Assembly (NCBI RefSeq): GCF_010977555.1
Contig: NZ_CP048815.1
Coordinates: 2,224,501 to 2,288,500 of the forward strand
Direction of reading: 5' to 3'
Length of the DNA stretch: 64,000 nt
From: Caulobacter rhizosphaerae
GTDB taxonomy: Bacteria; Pseudomonadota; Alphaproteobacteria; Caulobacterales; Caulobacteraceae
The translations under genes were made by a program, and so were the position numbers. Below, piece after piece: positions 42,400 to 53,912 of the stretch (its first letter is position 1; every line of letters starts with the position of its first letter). The notes beneath the pieces were generated by a model, which ran no database searches, had not been told where the DNA came from, and worked only from the letters and a program-made list of their open reading frames with translations.

Positions 42400-43275
42400 A
42401 TGTTCGATTGGGACGATCTTCGCTACTTCTTGGCTGCGGCGAGGGCCGGCTCGTTCAACGCGGCCGCTCAGAGAACGGGCGTTGACACCGCCACCGTCAG
42501 TCGGCGCGTGGCGAGGCTGGAGACCGCCCTGAAGGCGACGCTGTTTGTCCGCTCGGCGGCGGGGCTGCAGTTGACCAGCGCCGGCTCACGGCTGCTCGAG
42601 GCGGGGCTGCAGGCCGAAACCGCCATGCATGCCGCCGCCCGGTCCGGCGATCCTGAAGCCGCCGGAGGCGCGGTGCGCATCAGTGTCGCCGAAGGGTTCG
42701 GCGCGCACGTCCTGGCCCCGGCCTTGCCGGCCTTCCGCCGCACGCGCCCCACGCTGCGGATCGAACTGGCGGCCAATGCCGGGTTCCTGTCGCCGACGCG
42801 GCGCGAGGTGGATCTGGCCGTCACCCTGAGCGCCCCCACCGATAGCCGCCTGCTGGTCGAACGCCTGACGGACTATCAGCTGGCTGTTTTCACCACGCCT
42901 CAATATCTGGCGGAGATGGGGCCGCTGGACGAGGCCGAGGATCTGCGGCGCTGCCAGATCGTCGGCTATGTCGATGACCTGCTCTATTCGCCGGAACTGC
43001 GCTATCTCGACCAGGTGGCGCCCGGCCTCGAGGCGGCGCTGTCGAGTTCGTCGATCCGGGCTCAGCGCGAGATCATCCTGGCCGGCGGCGGGGTCGGCGT
43101 CCTGCCGTGCTTCCTGGCCGAAGGGCTGGTGCGGGTGGCGCCGCGCGTCCTGCTGCAGCGCCGCTTCTGGGTCAGCACCCTGCGCGAGGTGGCCGCCACC
43201 GCCCGAGTGCGAGCCGTCCGGGCCTGGCTGCAGGACCTCGCCGCCGTTCGCGGCCGGGAGCTTTGTCCCTTCTGA
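42400..43275 (+). CDS. LysR family transcription regulator
   Basis: 291 residues from the ATG at 42400; the frame is open far upstream but the DNA-binding domain starts here with FDWDDLRYFLAAARAGSFNAAAQRTGVDTATVSRRVARLE. The effector domain follows from about residue 90. It is divergent from mmsA with 91 bases between, so control of valine catabolism genes is likely. It ends 10 bases from the convergent amidase gene. The DWDDLRYFLA subfamily is common next to dehydrogenase genes in proteobacteria. Confidence 0.93.
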   Translation: MFDWDDLRYFLAAARAGSFNAAAQRTGVDTATVSRRVARLETALKATLFVRSAAGLQLTSAGSRLLEAGLQAETAMHAAARSGDPEAAGGAVRISVAEGFGAHVLAPALPAFRRTRPTLRIELAANAGFLSPTRREVDLAVTLSAPTDSRLLVERLTDYQLAVFTTPQYLAEMGPLDEAEDLRRCQIVGYVDDLLYSPELRYLDQVAPGLEAALSSSSIRAQREIILAGGGVGVLPCFLAEGLVRVAPRVLLQRRFWVSTLREVAATARVRAVRAWLQDLAAVRGRELCPF

Positions 43276-43285
43276 CGGCTTTGCG

Positions 43286-44710
43286 TCACGAACTGGAATT
43301 CGCGGGCGCTCCACCATGGTTGAACGGTGCGGCTGGCCAAGGCCGCTGGATCGGGCGAAGCCGTTCCCAGGCGCGCGACAGGCGCAGCACGCCCAGGTCG
43401 TCGAACCGCCGGCCGACGATCTGCAGCCCGATCGGCAGGCCCTCGGCGGTGTAGCCGCAGTTGATCGACGCCGCCGGCTGTTCGGTCATGTTGAAGGCCA
43501 CGGTGAAGCCGATGTGCTCGAACGGCCGGGCCGGATCGTTGGTGGGCGAGGGCAGATGCGCGTCGAAGGCGGACGCCGGCGCGGTCGGCGAGAGCACGAA
43601 GTCGAACGGCTGGAAAGCCTTGGCGCCGGCCTCGCGCATCCGCTGGATCTGGTTGAATCCGCGATAGGCCGACAGGCCGTCGGCGCCGCGAGCGGCTCTC
43701 GCCCAAGCCAGGATGTAGGGCAGGGCGCGCTCGGCCCGTTCTGGGCCCAGGGCGTCCAGGTCGTTCAGCGAGCGGGTGCGCCAGAAGAGATCCAGGCCGT
43801 CCAGCATTTCGCGCGTCAGGTAAGGTCCGAACGGCTCGACAATCGCGCCGGCCGCCTCGAAGGCTTGAGCGGCTGCGGTCACGGCTTCGGCGACTTCCGG
43901 CTCGACCGGCGAGCCGACGCCGGCGTCCAGCATCAAGCCGATGCGCAGGCCCCTCAGGTCTATGTCGAGGTCGCGCCAGGCGAGGCTCGCCGGCGGCAGG
44001 CTCATATAGTCCCGCCGATCGGGGGCGGACAGCACGGTCATGGCCAGGGCCGCGTCCTCGACCGTGCGGGTCATCGGCCCGGCGCAGCGGCCGATATAGG
44101 GTGGATCGATCGGGATGCGGCCGTTGCTGGGCTTGAAGCCATAGATCCCGCACCAGCCGGCCGGCAGGCGGATCGAGCCCCCGATGTCGGTGCCCAGGTG
44201 GAGAGGCCCGTAGCCGGCCGCCGCCGCCGATCCGGCGCCCGCGCTGGAGCCGCCGGGGGTCTTGGCCAGGTTCCAGGGATTGCGAGCGAGTTTGTGGAAG
44301 CTCGACAGCCCCGACGACAGCATGCCGAAGTCGGGATTGGTTGTCTTGGCCAGGATCACCGCGCCGGCCTCGCGCAGCCGGGCGGCCGGTGGGGCGTCGA
44401 CGGGTTCGGGGACAAGGTCGCAGGCGGCCGAGCCCAGCGGCTTGGGTACGCCCCGCGTGGCGATCAATTCCTTGATCGTGGCGGGCGCGCCGTCCAGAGG
44501 GCTTAGCGCCTCGCCGCTTCGCCAGCGGGTTTCGGAGGCGCGGGCCGCCTCAAGCGCAGCCTCGGCGTCCAGCGCCCAGGTCGCGGCGAGGTGCGGCTCC
44601 CAGGCCTCGATCCGCGCCAGCACCGCCGACGTCACCTCGACTGGCGAAAGGTCTCCGGCGGCGTATAGCCGGGAAAGGTCCGTTGCGGTCAGGTCGGGAA
44701 GTTCGTTCAT
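43286..44710 (-). CDS. amidase signature family hydrolase
   Basis: 474 residues. Ser-cisSer-Lys triad: K80 in APATIKELIATRG, cis-Ser at 155 in GGSSAGAGS, and nucleophile S179 in GTDIGGSIRLPA. It hydrolyses carbon-nitrogen bonds of amides in the cytoplasm; the substrate cannot be told from the sequence (the family ranges from aryl amides to glutaminyl-tRNA). No signal peptide. It stands alone, convergent with the LysR gene and followed upstream by 442 bases without a clear gene. Confidence 0.92.
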   Translation of the reverse strand: MNELPDLTATDLSRLYAAGDLSPVEVTSAVLARIEAWEPHLAATWALDAEAALEAARASETRWRSGEALSPLDGAPATIKELIATRGVPKPLGSAACDLVPEPVDAPPAARLREAGAVILAKTTNPDFGMLSSGLSSFHKLARNPWNLAKTPGGSSAGAGSAAAAGYGPLHLGTDIGGSIRLPAGWCGIYGFKPSNGRIPIDPPYIGRCAGPMTRTVEDAALAMTVLSAPDRRDYMSLPPASLAWRDLDIDLRGLRIGLMLDAGVGSPVEPEVAEAVTAAAQAFEAAGAIVEPFGPYLTREMLDGLDLFWRTRSLNDLDALGPERAERALPYILAWARAARGADGLSAYRGFNQIQRMREAGAKAFQPFDFVLSPTAPASAFDAHLPSPTNDPARPFEHIGFTVAFNMTEQPAASINCGYTAEGLPIGLQIVGRRFDDLGVLRLSRAWERLRPIQRPWPAAPFNHGGAPANSSS

Positions 44711-45152
44711 GGATCCAGACTAAGACGCTCGCGGGCGGCTTCGCTAGAGGCTGCCCCGCCGTTCCGTCCCTTCTTGAAGATCCAGGGCTCGACCATGGCC
44801 GGGTGTCGGACGACCGTTCGTCCAGCCAAAGCTTGGTCGTCCTGAACGGGTCGCGTCGATGCGAACGCCGCCCGTTCGCTGAACCCCCCGACATCCATTT
44901 GTGGAGCTTAGCGGATTTCTCGATAGGACTGATTGAAGCGCGACAGCCGCCCCGCTATGTAACCGGCGTCGGAAAAGGCAGATTTGGTCTGGTCAGCCCA
45001 AATCCTTTCGGTAACGAAAGCTCTGGTCTTTGGCTTCGAGCCTGGGATCCCCACGGCGAACCCTGGACGCTCTGGCGAGCGCCCGTCGTTCGTCCGCGCG
45101 GTCTCAAGCTTGAGGAACGCTCCGGTCGAACATCTTCGACCAAGGAGCGTCC
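44711..45152. other. 442-base intergenic stretch, no gene supported
   Basis: Lies between the divergent amidase and monooxygenase genes, so it should hold both promoters. A plus-strand frame crosses the whole stretch (44683-45294), but it continues out of frame through the monooxygenase gene and has no recognisable content. I see no strong promoter match. AAGGAG just before 45153 is the monooxygenase ribosome binding site. Confidence 0.4.
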
Positions 45153-46691
45153 ATGCCTATCCATCATCCCTCCACCCATGACGTCATTGTCGCCGGCGCC
45201 GGCCCGGTTGGGCTCTTCCTCGCCTGCGAGCTCAGACTTGCCGGGATTTCCGTGGTGGTCCTCGAACGGGCTGCGGATCCGCGGTCTCCGCTGAAGGGGC
45301 TGCCGTTCGGCATGCGCGGCCTGTCCGCGCCGACGCTCGAAGCCCTCGATCGCCGCGACCTCCTGACCGCGATTGAAGCCGCACAACGCGTCAACGCGTC
45401 CTCCGGCGCCGCCAAGGCCGCGTCGCACTGGATGCAGGCGCCCCGCCGCCCCGCGGGCCATTTCGCAGGCATCCAGTTCTTCCACGAGGATATCGACACC
45501 GCGCGTTGGCGGTATCGACTGCCGAGCCCGGCGGGCCTCACCCTGGCCGTTGACATGCACGCTCTCGAAACGGTCCTCGCCGAGCGGGCGACCACCATGG
45601 GCGCCGAGATCCGGCGCGGCCTGGAAGTCGAGAGCTTCGACCAGTCGGACGAGGGAGTCGCTGTCCAAGCCGGGGGCGAGTGCTTGCATGGCCGATGGCT
45701 GGTCGGATGCGACGGCGGCCGCAGCCTGGTGCGCAAGGCCGGCGGCTTCGTCTTCGCCGGCACGGGCCCCGAGTTCACCGGCTATTCGGTCGAGGTCGAA
45801 CTGGCCGATCCAGACGCGCTCGCCCCCGGGCGAACCTACACCGCGACGGGGATGTACACCTATGCGAGGCCTGGGGTGATCGCGATGGTCGATTTCGACG
45901 GCGGCGCCGCTCATCGCACCCAGCCGCTCACGCCTGACCATGTGCAGGCGGTGCTACGCCGGGTCTCGGGCGTGGACGTGACCCTGACCGCCCTTAAGCT
46001 GGCGACGACCTGGACCGACCGGGCCTTCCAGGCGACGCAATACCGCCGGGCGCGCGTGTTGCTGGCGGGCGACGCTGCGCACATCCATTCGCCGCTCGGC
46101 GGGCAGGGGCTGAACCTCGGCCTCGGCGACGCCATGAACCTGGGCTGGAAGCTCGCCGCCGTTATCTGCGGCGAGGCGCCCGTTGGGCTGCTCGACAGCT
46201 ATGGCGCCGAACGCCACCCAGAGGGCGCCCGCATCCTGGATTGGTCGCGCGCCCAGGTGGCGCTGATGCGGCCGACCCCGAGCACCCGTGCGCTAGAAAC
46301 CATCATCCGCGACCTCATCGCCACCCGCGACGGCGCCACCTACTTCGCCGAGAAGGTCTGGAATACGTCGTTGCGCTACGATCTCGGCGGGGACCATCCG
46401 CTGGTTGGTCGGAGCGTGCCCGAGTTCGCTTTCTTGGAGGGCCCGAGGACGAGCGACCGCCTACGCGACGGGAAGGCCCTGCTGCTCGACTTCGCTCCCG
46501 GCGCACCGCTTCGGTCGGTCGCGCGCCGCTGGCCAGGGCGGATGTCCTATGTCGCCGGCGAGCTCGCGGATCGGCTGGGCCTAGGCGCCGTGTTCGTCCG
46601 TCCAGATGGCGTCGTCGCCTGGGCCAGCGAAACCGCCGGCGATGATGGAGGTCTGTCACGGGCGGCTTCGCGCTGGATCGGTGAACCGTGA
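45153..46691 (+). CDS. FAD-dependent aromatic-ring monooxygenase (PHBH fold)
   Basis: 512 residues with AAGGAG before the ATG. The dinucleotide-binding motif GAGPVGLFLACEL is at the N-terminus, a middle DGGRSLVRKAGG is present, and the second FAD motif [32 protein letters not shown] lies near residue 305-335. A C-terminal thioredoxin-like tail follows from about residue 420 (LLLDFAPGAPLR), as in RdmE/PgaE-type hydroxylases. It hydroxylates a phenolic or polyketide-like substrate with NAD(P)H and oxygen. No cluster partners are present, so a detoxification role is possible. The substrate is unknown. Confidence 0.88.
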   Translation: MPIHHPSTHDVIVAGAGPVGLFLACELRLAGISVVVLERAADPRSPLKGLPFGMRGLSAPTLEALDRRDLLTAIEAAQRVNASSGAAKAASHWMQAPRRPAGHFAGIQFFHEDIDTARWRYRLPSPAGLTLAVDMHALETVLAERATTMGAEIRRGLEVESFDQSDEGVAVQAGGECLHGRWLVGCDGGRSLVRKAGGFVFAGTGPEFTGYSVEVELADPDALAPGRTYTATGMYTYARPGVIAMVDFDGGAAHRTQPLTPDHVQAVLRRVSGVDVTLTALKLATTWTDRAFQATQYRRARVLLAGDAAHIHSPLGGQGLNLGLGDAMNLGWKLAAVICGEAPVGLLDSYGAERHPEGARILDWSRAQVALMRPTPSTRALETIIRDLIATRDGATYFAEKVWNTSLRYDLGGDHPLVGRSVPEFAFLEGPRTSDRLRDGKALLLDFAPGAPLRSVARRWPGRMSYVAGELADRLGLGAVFVRPDGVVAWASETAGDDGGLSRAASRWIGEP

Positions 46692-47219
46692 GCGAGGACC
46701 TAGCGCGTCGACGAGCGCTCCGTCCCCGACCAAGCCGCGGCGAGCGGGCTCACGGCCGCCCTCGTGCCGGCTCGGCCATCGACCTCTCGTTGCCCGCTAA
46801 AGGAGAGTGACGCCGTCCCGCGCGCCAACATTTGATAGTCTCCGGCTGGCCGCCCGGCGTGAAATGCAACCTCAGCAACGCATCCGCACTAGTCTTACGC
46901 ACCGCCGAAGCGATGGCCTGCGAGCCTCGTCCCAAACTTCCGCGGGGCAAAGGCCCTGGCGTCCCCGACGCCGGGGCCGCTTTGCGGCGCATGACCGGAA
47001 CCGGGCGTCACGCGGGACTTTAGGGACGACGCGCAACTGCGGGACCGGGCGGCGGGAGGCCTGACGTTGATGACGCAAGCGTGTGACGCGCCCGCAAGGC
47101 GCCCTGGCGGCTCAGCGGAACCTGAGGCCCACGACCTGAACGTCAATTGGCGTTCGCGCGAACCGATCGCTCGCGGGGCGGTTGGTCTGATCCGGAAGAT
47201 CGGCGCCGGAGGTCGATAA
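46692..47219. other. 528-base intergenic stretch with a strong hairpin, no gene supported
   Basis: Downstream of the monooxygenase. Short frames are present (for example 46832-47023, which contains SGWPPGVKCNLSNA) but none has a ribosome binding site or family. The main structure is the hairpin at 46952-46978. It could include the promoter of the PEBP gene near its right end. Confidence 0.4.
46952..46978. other. 12-bp hairpin in an intergenic region
   Basis: GGCCC (46952-46956) and GGCGTC (46958-46963) pair with GACGCC (46967-46972) and GGGCC (46974-46978), with one U-G pair between them and a 3-base loop. There is no T tail. It may be part of a small RNA or an mRNA end. Confidence 0.45.
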
Positions 47220-47795
47220 ATGCTTGAGAAGATTCCACGTGGCCTGGGCCATGCCCTTCGAGGTGTTCGCGCTGGCTTCGAGACGATCGCCAGCGAGACG
47301 CCGGCCCTGTCCGGGATCGAAGACGTCATCGCGCTGGAAAGTCCCGCTTTCGAAGATGGTGGCTCGATCCCGCCGCGCCACACCGCCGATGGCGAGGGAC
47401 TGTCGCCGCCCTTGTCGTGGAGCGCTCCGCCACCGACCAGCAAGGCCTTGGTCCTGCTGGTCGAGGACCCCGATGCGCCCAGCCCGGAGCCCCTGGTCCA
47501 CCTGCTGGCCTGGGACCTTCCGCCGACGCTGCGGACCTTGCCCGAGGGCCAGTTCGCGAGTCCGGACCATGGGGGATTGGACGAGGTTCTGGGGCGGAAC
47601 GCCTATCTCCGGGCCGCCTGGCTGCCGCCCGATCCGCCCCGGGGACACGGCCCCCACCTCTATGTGTTCCAGATTTTCGCCCTGGCCGAGCGACTGAACT
47701 TCGACGGCCATCCCGGCCGGTCGCGGGTGCTGGCCGGCATGGAGGGGCGAGTGCTGGCCAAGGGTCTGCTCCTTGGTACCTACGAGCGGCCCTGA
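47220..47795 (+). CDS. YbhB/YbcL (PEBP) family protein
   Basis: 191 residues, ATG with GGAGG seven bases ahead. The phosphatidylethanolamine-binding-protein fold is shown by FEDGGSIPPRHTADGEGLSPPLSW, VEDPDAPSPEPLVHLLAWDL, PPDPPRGHGPHLYVFQIFAL and the C-terminal VLAKGLLLGTYERP. The DPDAP and GHGPHLY motifs form the ligand pocket. Bacterial members are of unknown biochemical role. No signal peptide. It is followed by a damaged patch. Confidence 0.88.
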   Translation: MLEKIPRGLGHALRGVRAGFETIASETPALSGIEDVIALESPAFEDGGSIPPRHTADGEGLSPPLSWSAPPPTSKALVLLVEDPDAPSPEPLVHLLAWDLPPTLRTLPEGQFASPDHGGLDEVLGRNAYLRAAWLPPDPPRGHGPHLYVFQIFALAERLNFDGHPGRSRVLAGMEGRVLAKGLLLGTYERP

Positions 47796-47899
47796 ACGCT
47801 GTCCCTGTGACCGTGCACGGCGGCTTCAACAAATGTTGCCTGCCGGAACGGGAGACGAGCGTGAGGGGCTTTTGATCCACCGTTGTTCAGGAGTTGGCC

Positions 47900-48107
47900 G
47901 TGTCGATCCAGGAACCCACCTCGTTTGTTCCGCGTCCCAAGAAGACCGCGGACTCAGGCCGTGTCGCTGGCGAAGATCGCGGCTGGACGCCCGGCCGGGA
48001 AGCGGCGCTGGACGCGGCGACGCCTTCCAAGACCTTCCGCCTGCCGGGCGGCAAGACCCTGACCGTGGCCACCGACCGCGTCCGCCGTCACGCCCCAGGT
48101 TTCCTTC
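47900..48107 (+). pseudogene. 5' part of a small gene, probably frameshifted into the next frame
   Basis: A GTG at 47900 has AGGAG six bases ahead, and codes [19 protein letters not shown] onward with normal high-GC codon use to about [10 protein letters not shown]. The same frame then degrades, while a different frame becomes convincing just before the ATG at 48108 (reading [10 protein letters not shown]). A one-base shift near 48080-48090 would join the two into one protein with a soluble N-terminus and a membrane C-terminus. Alternatively these are two genes. No family is recognised for the N-terminal part. Confidence 0.4.
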
Positions 48108-48467
48108 ATGCTGGGGCAGAACGCCATCGGTCTGGGCCTGTGGGGCCTGCTGGCCCCCAAGGGCGTCAATCGCTTCCTGGGGCTGAAGAGCTCGCCGCAG
48201 GTGACGCAGGCCCTGTTCGGGGCGCGCGAGATGGCGACGGGCATGGCGCTGTTTTCCGACCCGACCAAGGCTTCGGTGCTGTGGGCGCGGGTCGCCGGCG
48301 ACCTGTTCGACATCGTCCTGCTGCGATCGTTGAACCGGCGCGACAATCCAAAGCGCGCCAACGCCAGGCTGGCCCTCGGCGTGGTGTTGGCCGTGACGGC
48401 GCTGGACGTCGTCGCCGCTGTCCGCATGTCGAGCGTCAAGCGCAACTGCGAGGGAGCACGGCCATGA
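48108..48467 (+). CDS. small membrane protein, unknown function
   Basis: 119 residues. Hydrophobic stretches: [13 protein letters not shown], a central [10 protein letters not shown] to LFDIVLL, and [18 protein letters not shown], so three membrane segments are likely. Conserved-looking motifs include [10 protein letters not shown] and [16 protein letters not shown]. It ends with ATGA overlap on the truncated alcohol dehydrogenase, indicating an operon. The ribosome binding site is weak, which supports the idea that it is the continuation of the frame starting at 47900. Family not named with confidence. Confidence 0.5.
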   Translation: MLGQNAIGLGLWGLLAPKGVNRFLGLKSSPQVTQALFGAREMATGMALFSDPTKASVLWARVAGDLFDIVLLRSLNRRDNPKRANARLALGVVLAVTALDVVAAVRMSSVKRNCEGARP

Positions 48468-48928
48468 AGGCGATCTGCTGGCAAGGCAAGAAGGACCTCC
48501 GCTGCGAGGAGGTGCCCGACCCGATCATCCAGGATCCGAAGGACGCGATCGTCCGCGTCACCTCGACCTGCATCTGCGGCTCGGACCTGCACCTGATGAA
48601 CGGCTTCGTGCCGACCATGTGCGTTGGCGACGTGATGGGCCACGAGCCGATGGGCGAGGTGGTCGAGGTCGGCGCCGAGGCCCGGGCCAAGGGGCTCAAG
48701 GTCGGCGACCGAGTGGTGGTGCCGTTCCAGATGATCTGCGGCGAGTGCGAGCAGTGCCGGGCGGGCAACTATTCGGTTTGCCAGGTCACCAACCGCAACG
48801 CCGACCTGGCCAAGGCCTTCTTCGGCGACACCACCGCCGGGCTGTTCGGCTACTCCCACATCACCGGCGGCTATGCTGGCGGGCAGGCGGAGTACATGCG
48901 CAGGCGGGGCGGCGGAGTTCCGAGCTGA
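48464..48928 (+). pseudogene. truncated zinc-dependent alcohol/formaldehyde dehydrogenase
   Basis: 154 residues are open, of which the first 146 match the N-terminal catalytic domain of medium-chain zinc dehydrogenases: catalytic Cys and His in [10 protein letters not shown] and GHEPMGEV, and the structural zinc site [15 protein letters not shown]. Family members have about 340-390 residues. The NAD-binding Rossmann domain is absent: after AEYMR (codon 146 at 48899) the frame runs into the reverse complement of a methyltransferase gene and stops at 48928. It is coupled by ATGA to the gene upstream. The enzyme cannot be active without the cofactor domain. A genomic rearrangement, or an assembly join, lies at about 48899-48904. 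Confidence 0.88.
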
Positions 48929-49772
48929 AGACGTCGGGATCCAGTTCAGCATAGCGCATAGAGCAGCCTCGCGCTTCGACCGCCGTTTCCAGGCGTTCGT
49001 GCAAGACATCGACTCCACCGCGCAGGATGGCGCTGCCGGTGTACAGGATCAGTCGCCCGCCCGGAGAGAGCCGCTCCATGCCGGCCGTCGCCCAATCCAG
49101 GGACAGGCGCGCGCCGTGCAGGTCGCCGCCGTCCTTGTAGGCGCGCCCCGACGCCCCGGCGATGTATGGCGGATTGCAGACGATCAGGTCGACGGCGGGC
49201 GGCGCGGCGTCGAGGCCGGAGGCAAGCGGCGTCTCGACGGGAATTCCGGCGAAGGCGGCGTTGGCGCGCGCCAGGCGAAGGGCTCGTGGATTGACGTCGC
49301 TGAGGATGACCCGGGCCGCGGGCGACTGCCGCGCCGCGATGAGCCCGCCAGCGCCGGCGCCGGTTCCCACGTCAAGGATCGTCCGTAAGCCGCCGGTTGG
49401 ACGTTCCCGGGCGATCAGGTCTGCAAACCTGTAGGTGTCGGGCCCCAGGAAGACAGCGTCGACGCCGTCGGCCGGAAAGGCCGAGTGCACAAAAAGACCA
49501 CCGTGCACCGTCGAAACGCGAACCGTGCACCGCCATCCGAGATCGTCTTGCACGAGGCCGTCGATACGCCGAAGGATCGCCAAGAGTTCCGGATCGAGAG
49601 CGGCGATCTCGAAAGGCCGGTTCCAGCCGAAGATGTCGCGCAGATCGGCTGGCCGCTCATCCAGACGTTCGAACATGCGCCGGGCGGTCGAGCGGTTTGG
49701 GGAGACGAACGCATAGTTGCGCGCCGAAAGCGCGTGGAGAAGGTCGGTCAAAGCGTTGAGGTCTTGAGGCAT
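48861..49772 (-). CDS. class I SAM-dependent methyltransferase (PrmC/HemK-like), C-terminus replaced by foreign sequence
   Basis: 303 residues from the ATG at 49772 (others lie at 49784 and 49910). An N-terminal region of about 110 residues precedes the SAM domain. Motif I is [17 protein letters not shown], and the acceptor-binding motif is [13 protein letters not shown], as in enzymes that methylate amide nitrogens. The last part reads [17 protein letters not shown] and then a Cys/Pro-rich tail that is the antisense of the truncated alcohol dehydrogenase, so perhaps 10-20 native residues are lost. The core domain is complete and may still work. The substrate is unknown. Confidence 0.8.
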   Translation of the reverse strand: MPQDLNALTDLLHALSARNYAFVSPNRSTARRMFERLDERPADLRDIFGWNRPFEIAALDPELLAILRRIDGLVQDDLGWRCTVRVSTVHGGLFVHSAFPADGVDAVFLGPDTYRFADLIARERPTGGLRTILDVGTGAGAGGLIAARQSPAARVILSDVNPRALRLARANAAFAGIPVETPLASGLDAAPPAVDLIVCNPPYIAGASGRAYKDGGDLHGARLSLDWATAGMERLSPGGRLILYTGSAILRGGVDVLHERLETAVEARGCSMRYAELDPDVFSSELRRPACACTPPARQHSRR

Positions 49773-49922
49773 GACTATCCGCATCGGCCAGAAGAAACGT
49801 GTCAAACGCCGAACCGGCCGATCGTCTTTTCGCTTTTGCTTGTTGCCGCTTGGAGGCTCGCCAAGAAGCCGATCGCGAGGCCGCAGCGTTTCCGGTGGCG
49901 ATCCGCGCACACGCGGCGGGTT

Positions 49923-50138
49923 CTAGGCTTCCGTGACGTGCGTTTGGCCTTGCCTGGAGAGAACCGCGACGCAGGCCTCGCCGACCCAGATTTCCACGTG
50001 ATCACACGAGGGGTGGTCCTCCAGCAGCTCAAGGGCGTGGGCGGTCGGATCCGGGCAGGCGTCGGCTTCACCGATATCGAGGAAGGTCGCCGCGTCGCTG
50101 CGACTTCGCGCGACGTAGGTGTAGAACAGGTCAGTCAC
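49923..50138 (-). CDS. small conserved-looking hypothetical protein
   Basis: 71 residues from a GTG at 50138, beginning TDLFYTYVARSRSDAATFLDIGEADACPDP; the frame extends upstream to 50192. A compact soluble protein with HVEIWVGEACVAVLSRQG near the C-terminus. No family recognised. The GAGG upstream and reasonable composition support it. It lies between the SDR and methyltransferase genes on the same strand. Confidence 0.5.
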   Translation of the reverse strand: MTDLFYTYVARSRSDAATFLDIGEADACPDPTAHALELLEDHPSCDHVEIWVGEACVAVLSRQGQTHVTEA

Positions 50139-50404
50139 CCGAACGAGCCTCCAATCGAAAACGGGGCGTTGGGGAAAGACTGGAAAGTCCAATCGGTTGC
50201 GGCGACTAACAAACGTTACTAATCGGACGTCGCCGACATAGGTCGCGATGGCGTCGGGCGCGGCCGGCGCTACCGTCAGGGGGGCAGGATCATAAGGGCG
50301 ACAAGAGGTTTCTGCCTCCAGCCGCCCTTGAGCCTTGATGATGGCGAGCGTCGCGCCCTGTCGGGAACGAGCCGTGCAAGGGCCTGCGTTTGCGAGTGCG
50401 ACGA

Positions 50405-51304
50405 TCAGGCGATGCCGGCCCCGCCGGTGACGCCGTAGACCTCGCCGGTGATGTAGCTGGCCTCCTGCGAGGCCAGCAGCACGTAGACGGGGGCGATCTC
50501 CACCGGCTGACCCGGACGCCCGAACTGGGACTGCTCGCCAAAATGCTGGACCTTTTCCTGGGTCTGACCGCCGCTCGGCTGCAGCGCCGTCCAGAACGGC
50601 CCCGGTGCGACGACATTGGCCCGCACGCCCTGTTTGATCAGCTGCTTGGCCAAGGCCTTGGTGAAGGCCACGATGCCGGCCTTGGTGGTGGCGTAGTCGA
50701 GCAGCGTGTCGGACGGCTCGTAGGCTTGCACCGAGGCGGTGTTGATCACCGCCGCGCCCGGCCGCAGGTGCGGCTTGGCCGCCTGGGTGATCCAGAACAG
50801 CGCATAGAGGTTGGTCTTCAGGGTCTGGTCGAACTGGTCGCTGTCGATCACCTCGATGTCGGGACGGCTGACCTGCTTGCCGGCGTTGTTGACCAGGATG
50901 TCGAGCCCGCCCAATTCCTCGACCGCCTTGGCGACCAGGTCCTTGCAGAAGGCCTCGTCCTTGATGTCGCCAGGCAGAGCGATCGCCTTGCGCCCCGCGG
51001 CCTCGATCAGGGCGATCACCTCGCGCGCATCGCTCTCTTCGCTGGGCAGGTAGCCGATGGCGACGTCGGCGCCCTCGCGTGCATAGGCGATGGCCGCGGC
51101 CCGTCCGATCCCGGAATCCGCCCCGGTGATCAGCGCCTTGCGACCGATGAGTTTTCCGCTGCCGCGATAGCTTTCCTCACCATGGTCGGGCTGAGGATGC
51201 ATCTTCGCCGCCAGGCCCGGCGCCGGCTGCGGTTGGGGCGGGAAGGGCGGCTTGGGGTATTGCGCGCGCGGATCCTGCATGCGCAGGCGATCGTCCTGTG
51301 TCAT
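50405..51304 (-). CDS. short-chain dehydrogenase/reductase (YghA-like)
   Basis: 299 residues from the ATG at 51304 (GGAG ahead); the frame is open to 51436. A Pro-rich 50-residue N-terminal extension (PKPPFPPQPQPAPGL) is followed by the SDR core: cofactor motif TGADSGIG, NNAG near residue 139, and the catalytic S191, Y204 and K208 (YATTK). It is typical of the longer SDRs with an N-terminal tail found in stress-related loci. The substrate is unknown. A nested hairpin at 50294-50329, just downstream, may end the transcript. Confidence 0.92.
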   Translation of the reverse strand: MTQDDRLRMQDPRAQYPKPPFPPQPQPAPGLAAKMHPQPDHGEESYRGSGKLIGRKALITGADSGIGRAAAIAYAREGADVAIGYLPSEESDAREVIALIEAAGRKAIALPGDIKDEAFCKDLVAKAVEELGGLDILVNNAGKQVSRPDIEVIDSDQFDQTLKTNLYALFWITQAAKPHLRPGAAVINTASVQAYEPSDTLLDYATTKAGIVAFTKALAKQLIKQGVRANVVAPGPFWTALQPSGGQTQEKVQHFGEQSQFGRPGQPVEIAPVYVLLASQEASYITGEVYGVTGGAGIA

Positions 51305-51517
51305 CGGGGGGCTCCGGTCTCTTGGGACACCTTCCAAACGACGTCGCCGACGCGCTGTTCCGCCGGATCGTGAAAGGGCTGCGAGTCCGTCGGTCTCGCC
51401 GGCGGCCTGGCCTCGGCGGGGAAACCGGGAGGCCAACGCCTTCGGCGAACCCGGGCGGGGATCATCCCGCCCGGGGTCGCCAGCAGCTTGCCCGCGAGCG
51501 CAAGACTTGGACGAGGA

Positions 51518-53818
<2,301 letters not shown>

Positions 53819-53912
53819 CAGTTTCCTCCTCATACGTCGATTTTTCCCGACGGATCCCGAGGTGTCCGCCGGCACGCGCATTTTGTTATGAGTACTAACT
53901 ATTTCAGATCAT

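Noticed and set aside
44683..45294. 203-codon plus frame across the amidase/monooxygenase spacer
   Set aside because: Overlaps both flanking genes out of frame and shows no domain.
46832..47023. 63-codon frame containing SGWPPGVKCNLSNA
   Set aside because: Slightly protein-like but has no ribosome binding site or family, and it is crossed by the strong hairpin.
50294..50329. Nested hairpin downstream of the SDR gene as an intrinsic terminator
   Set aside because: The stems are real (AAGGGCG with CGCCCTT; GAGG with CCTC), but no T tract follows in the SDR direction, so only a weak role at the mRNA end can be claimed.
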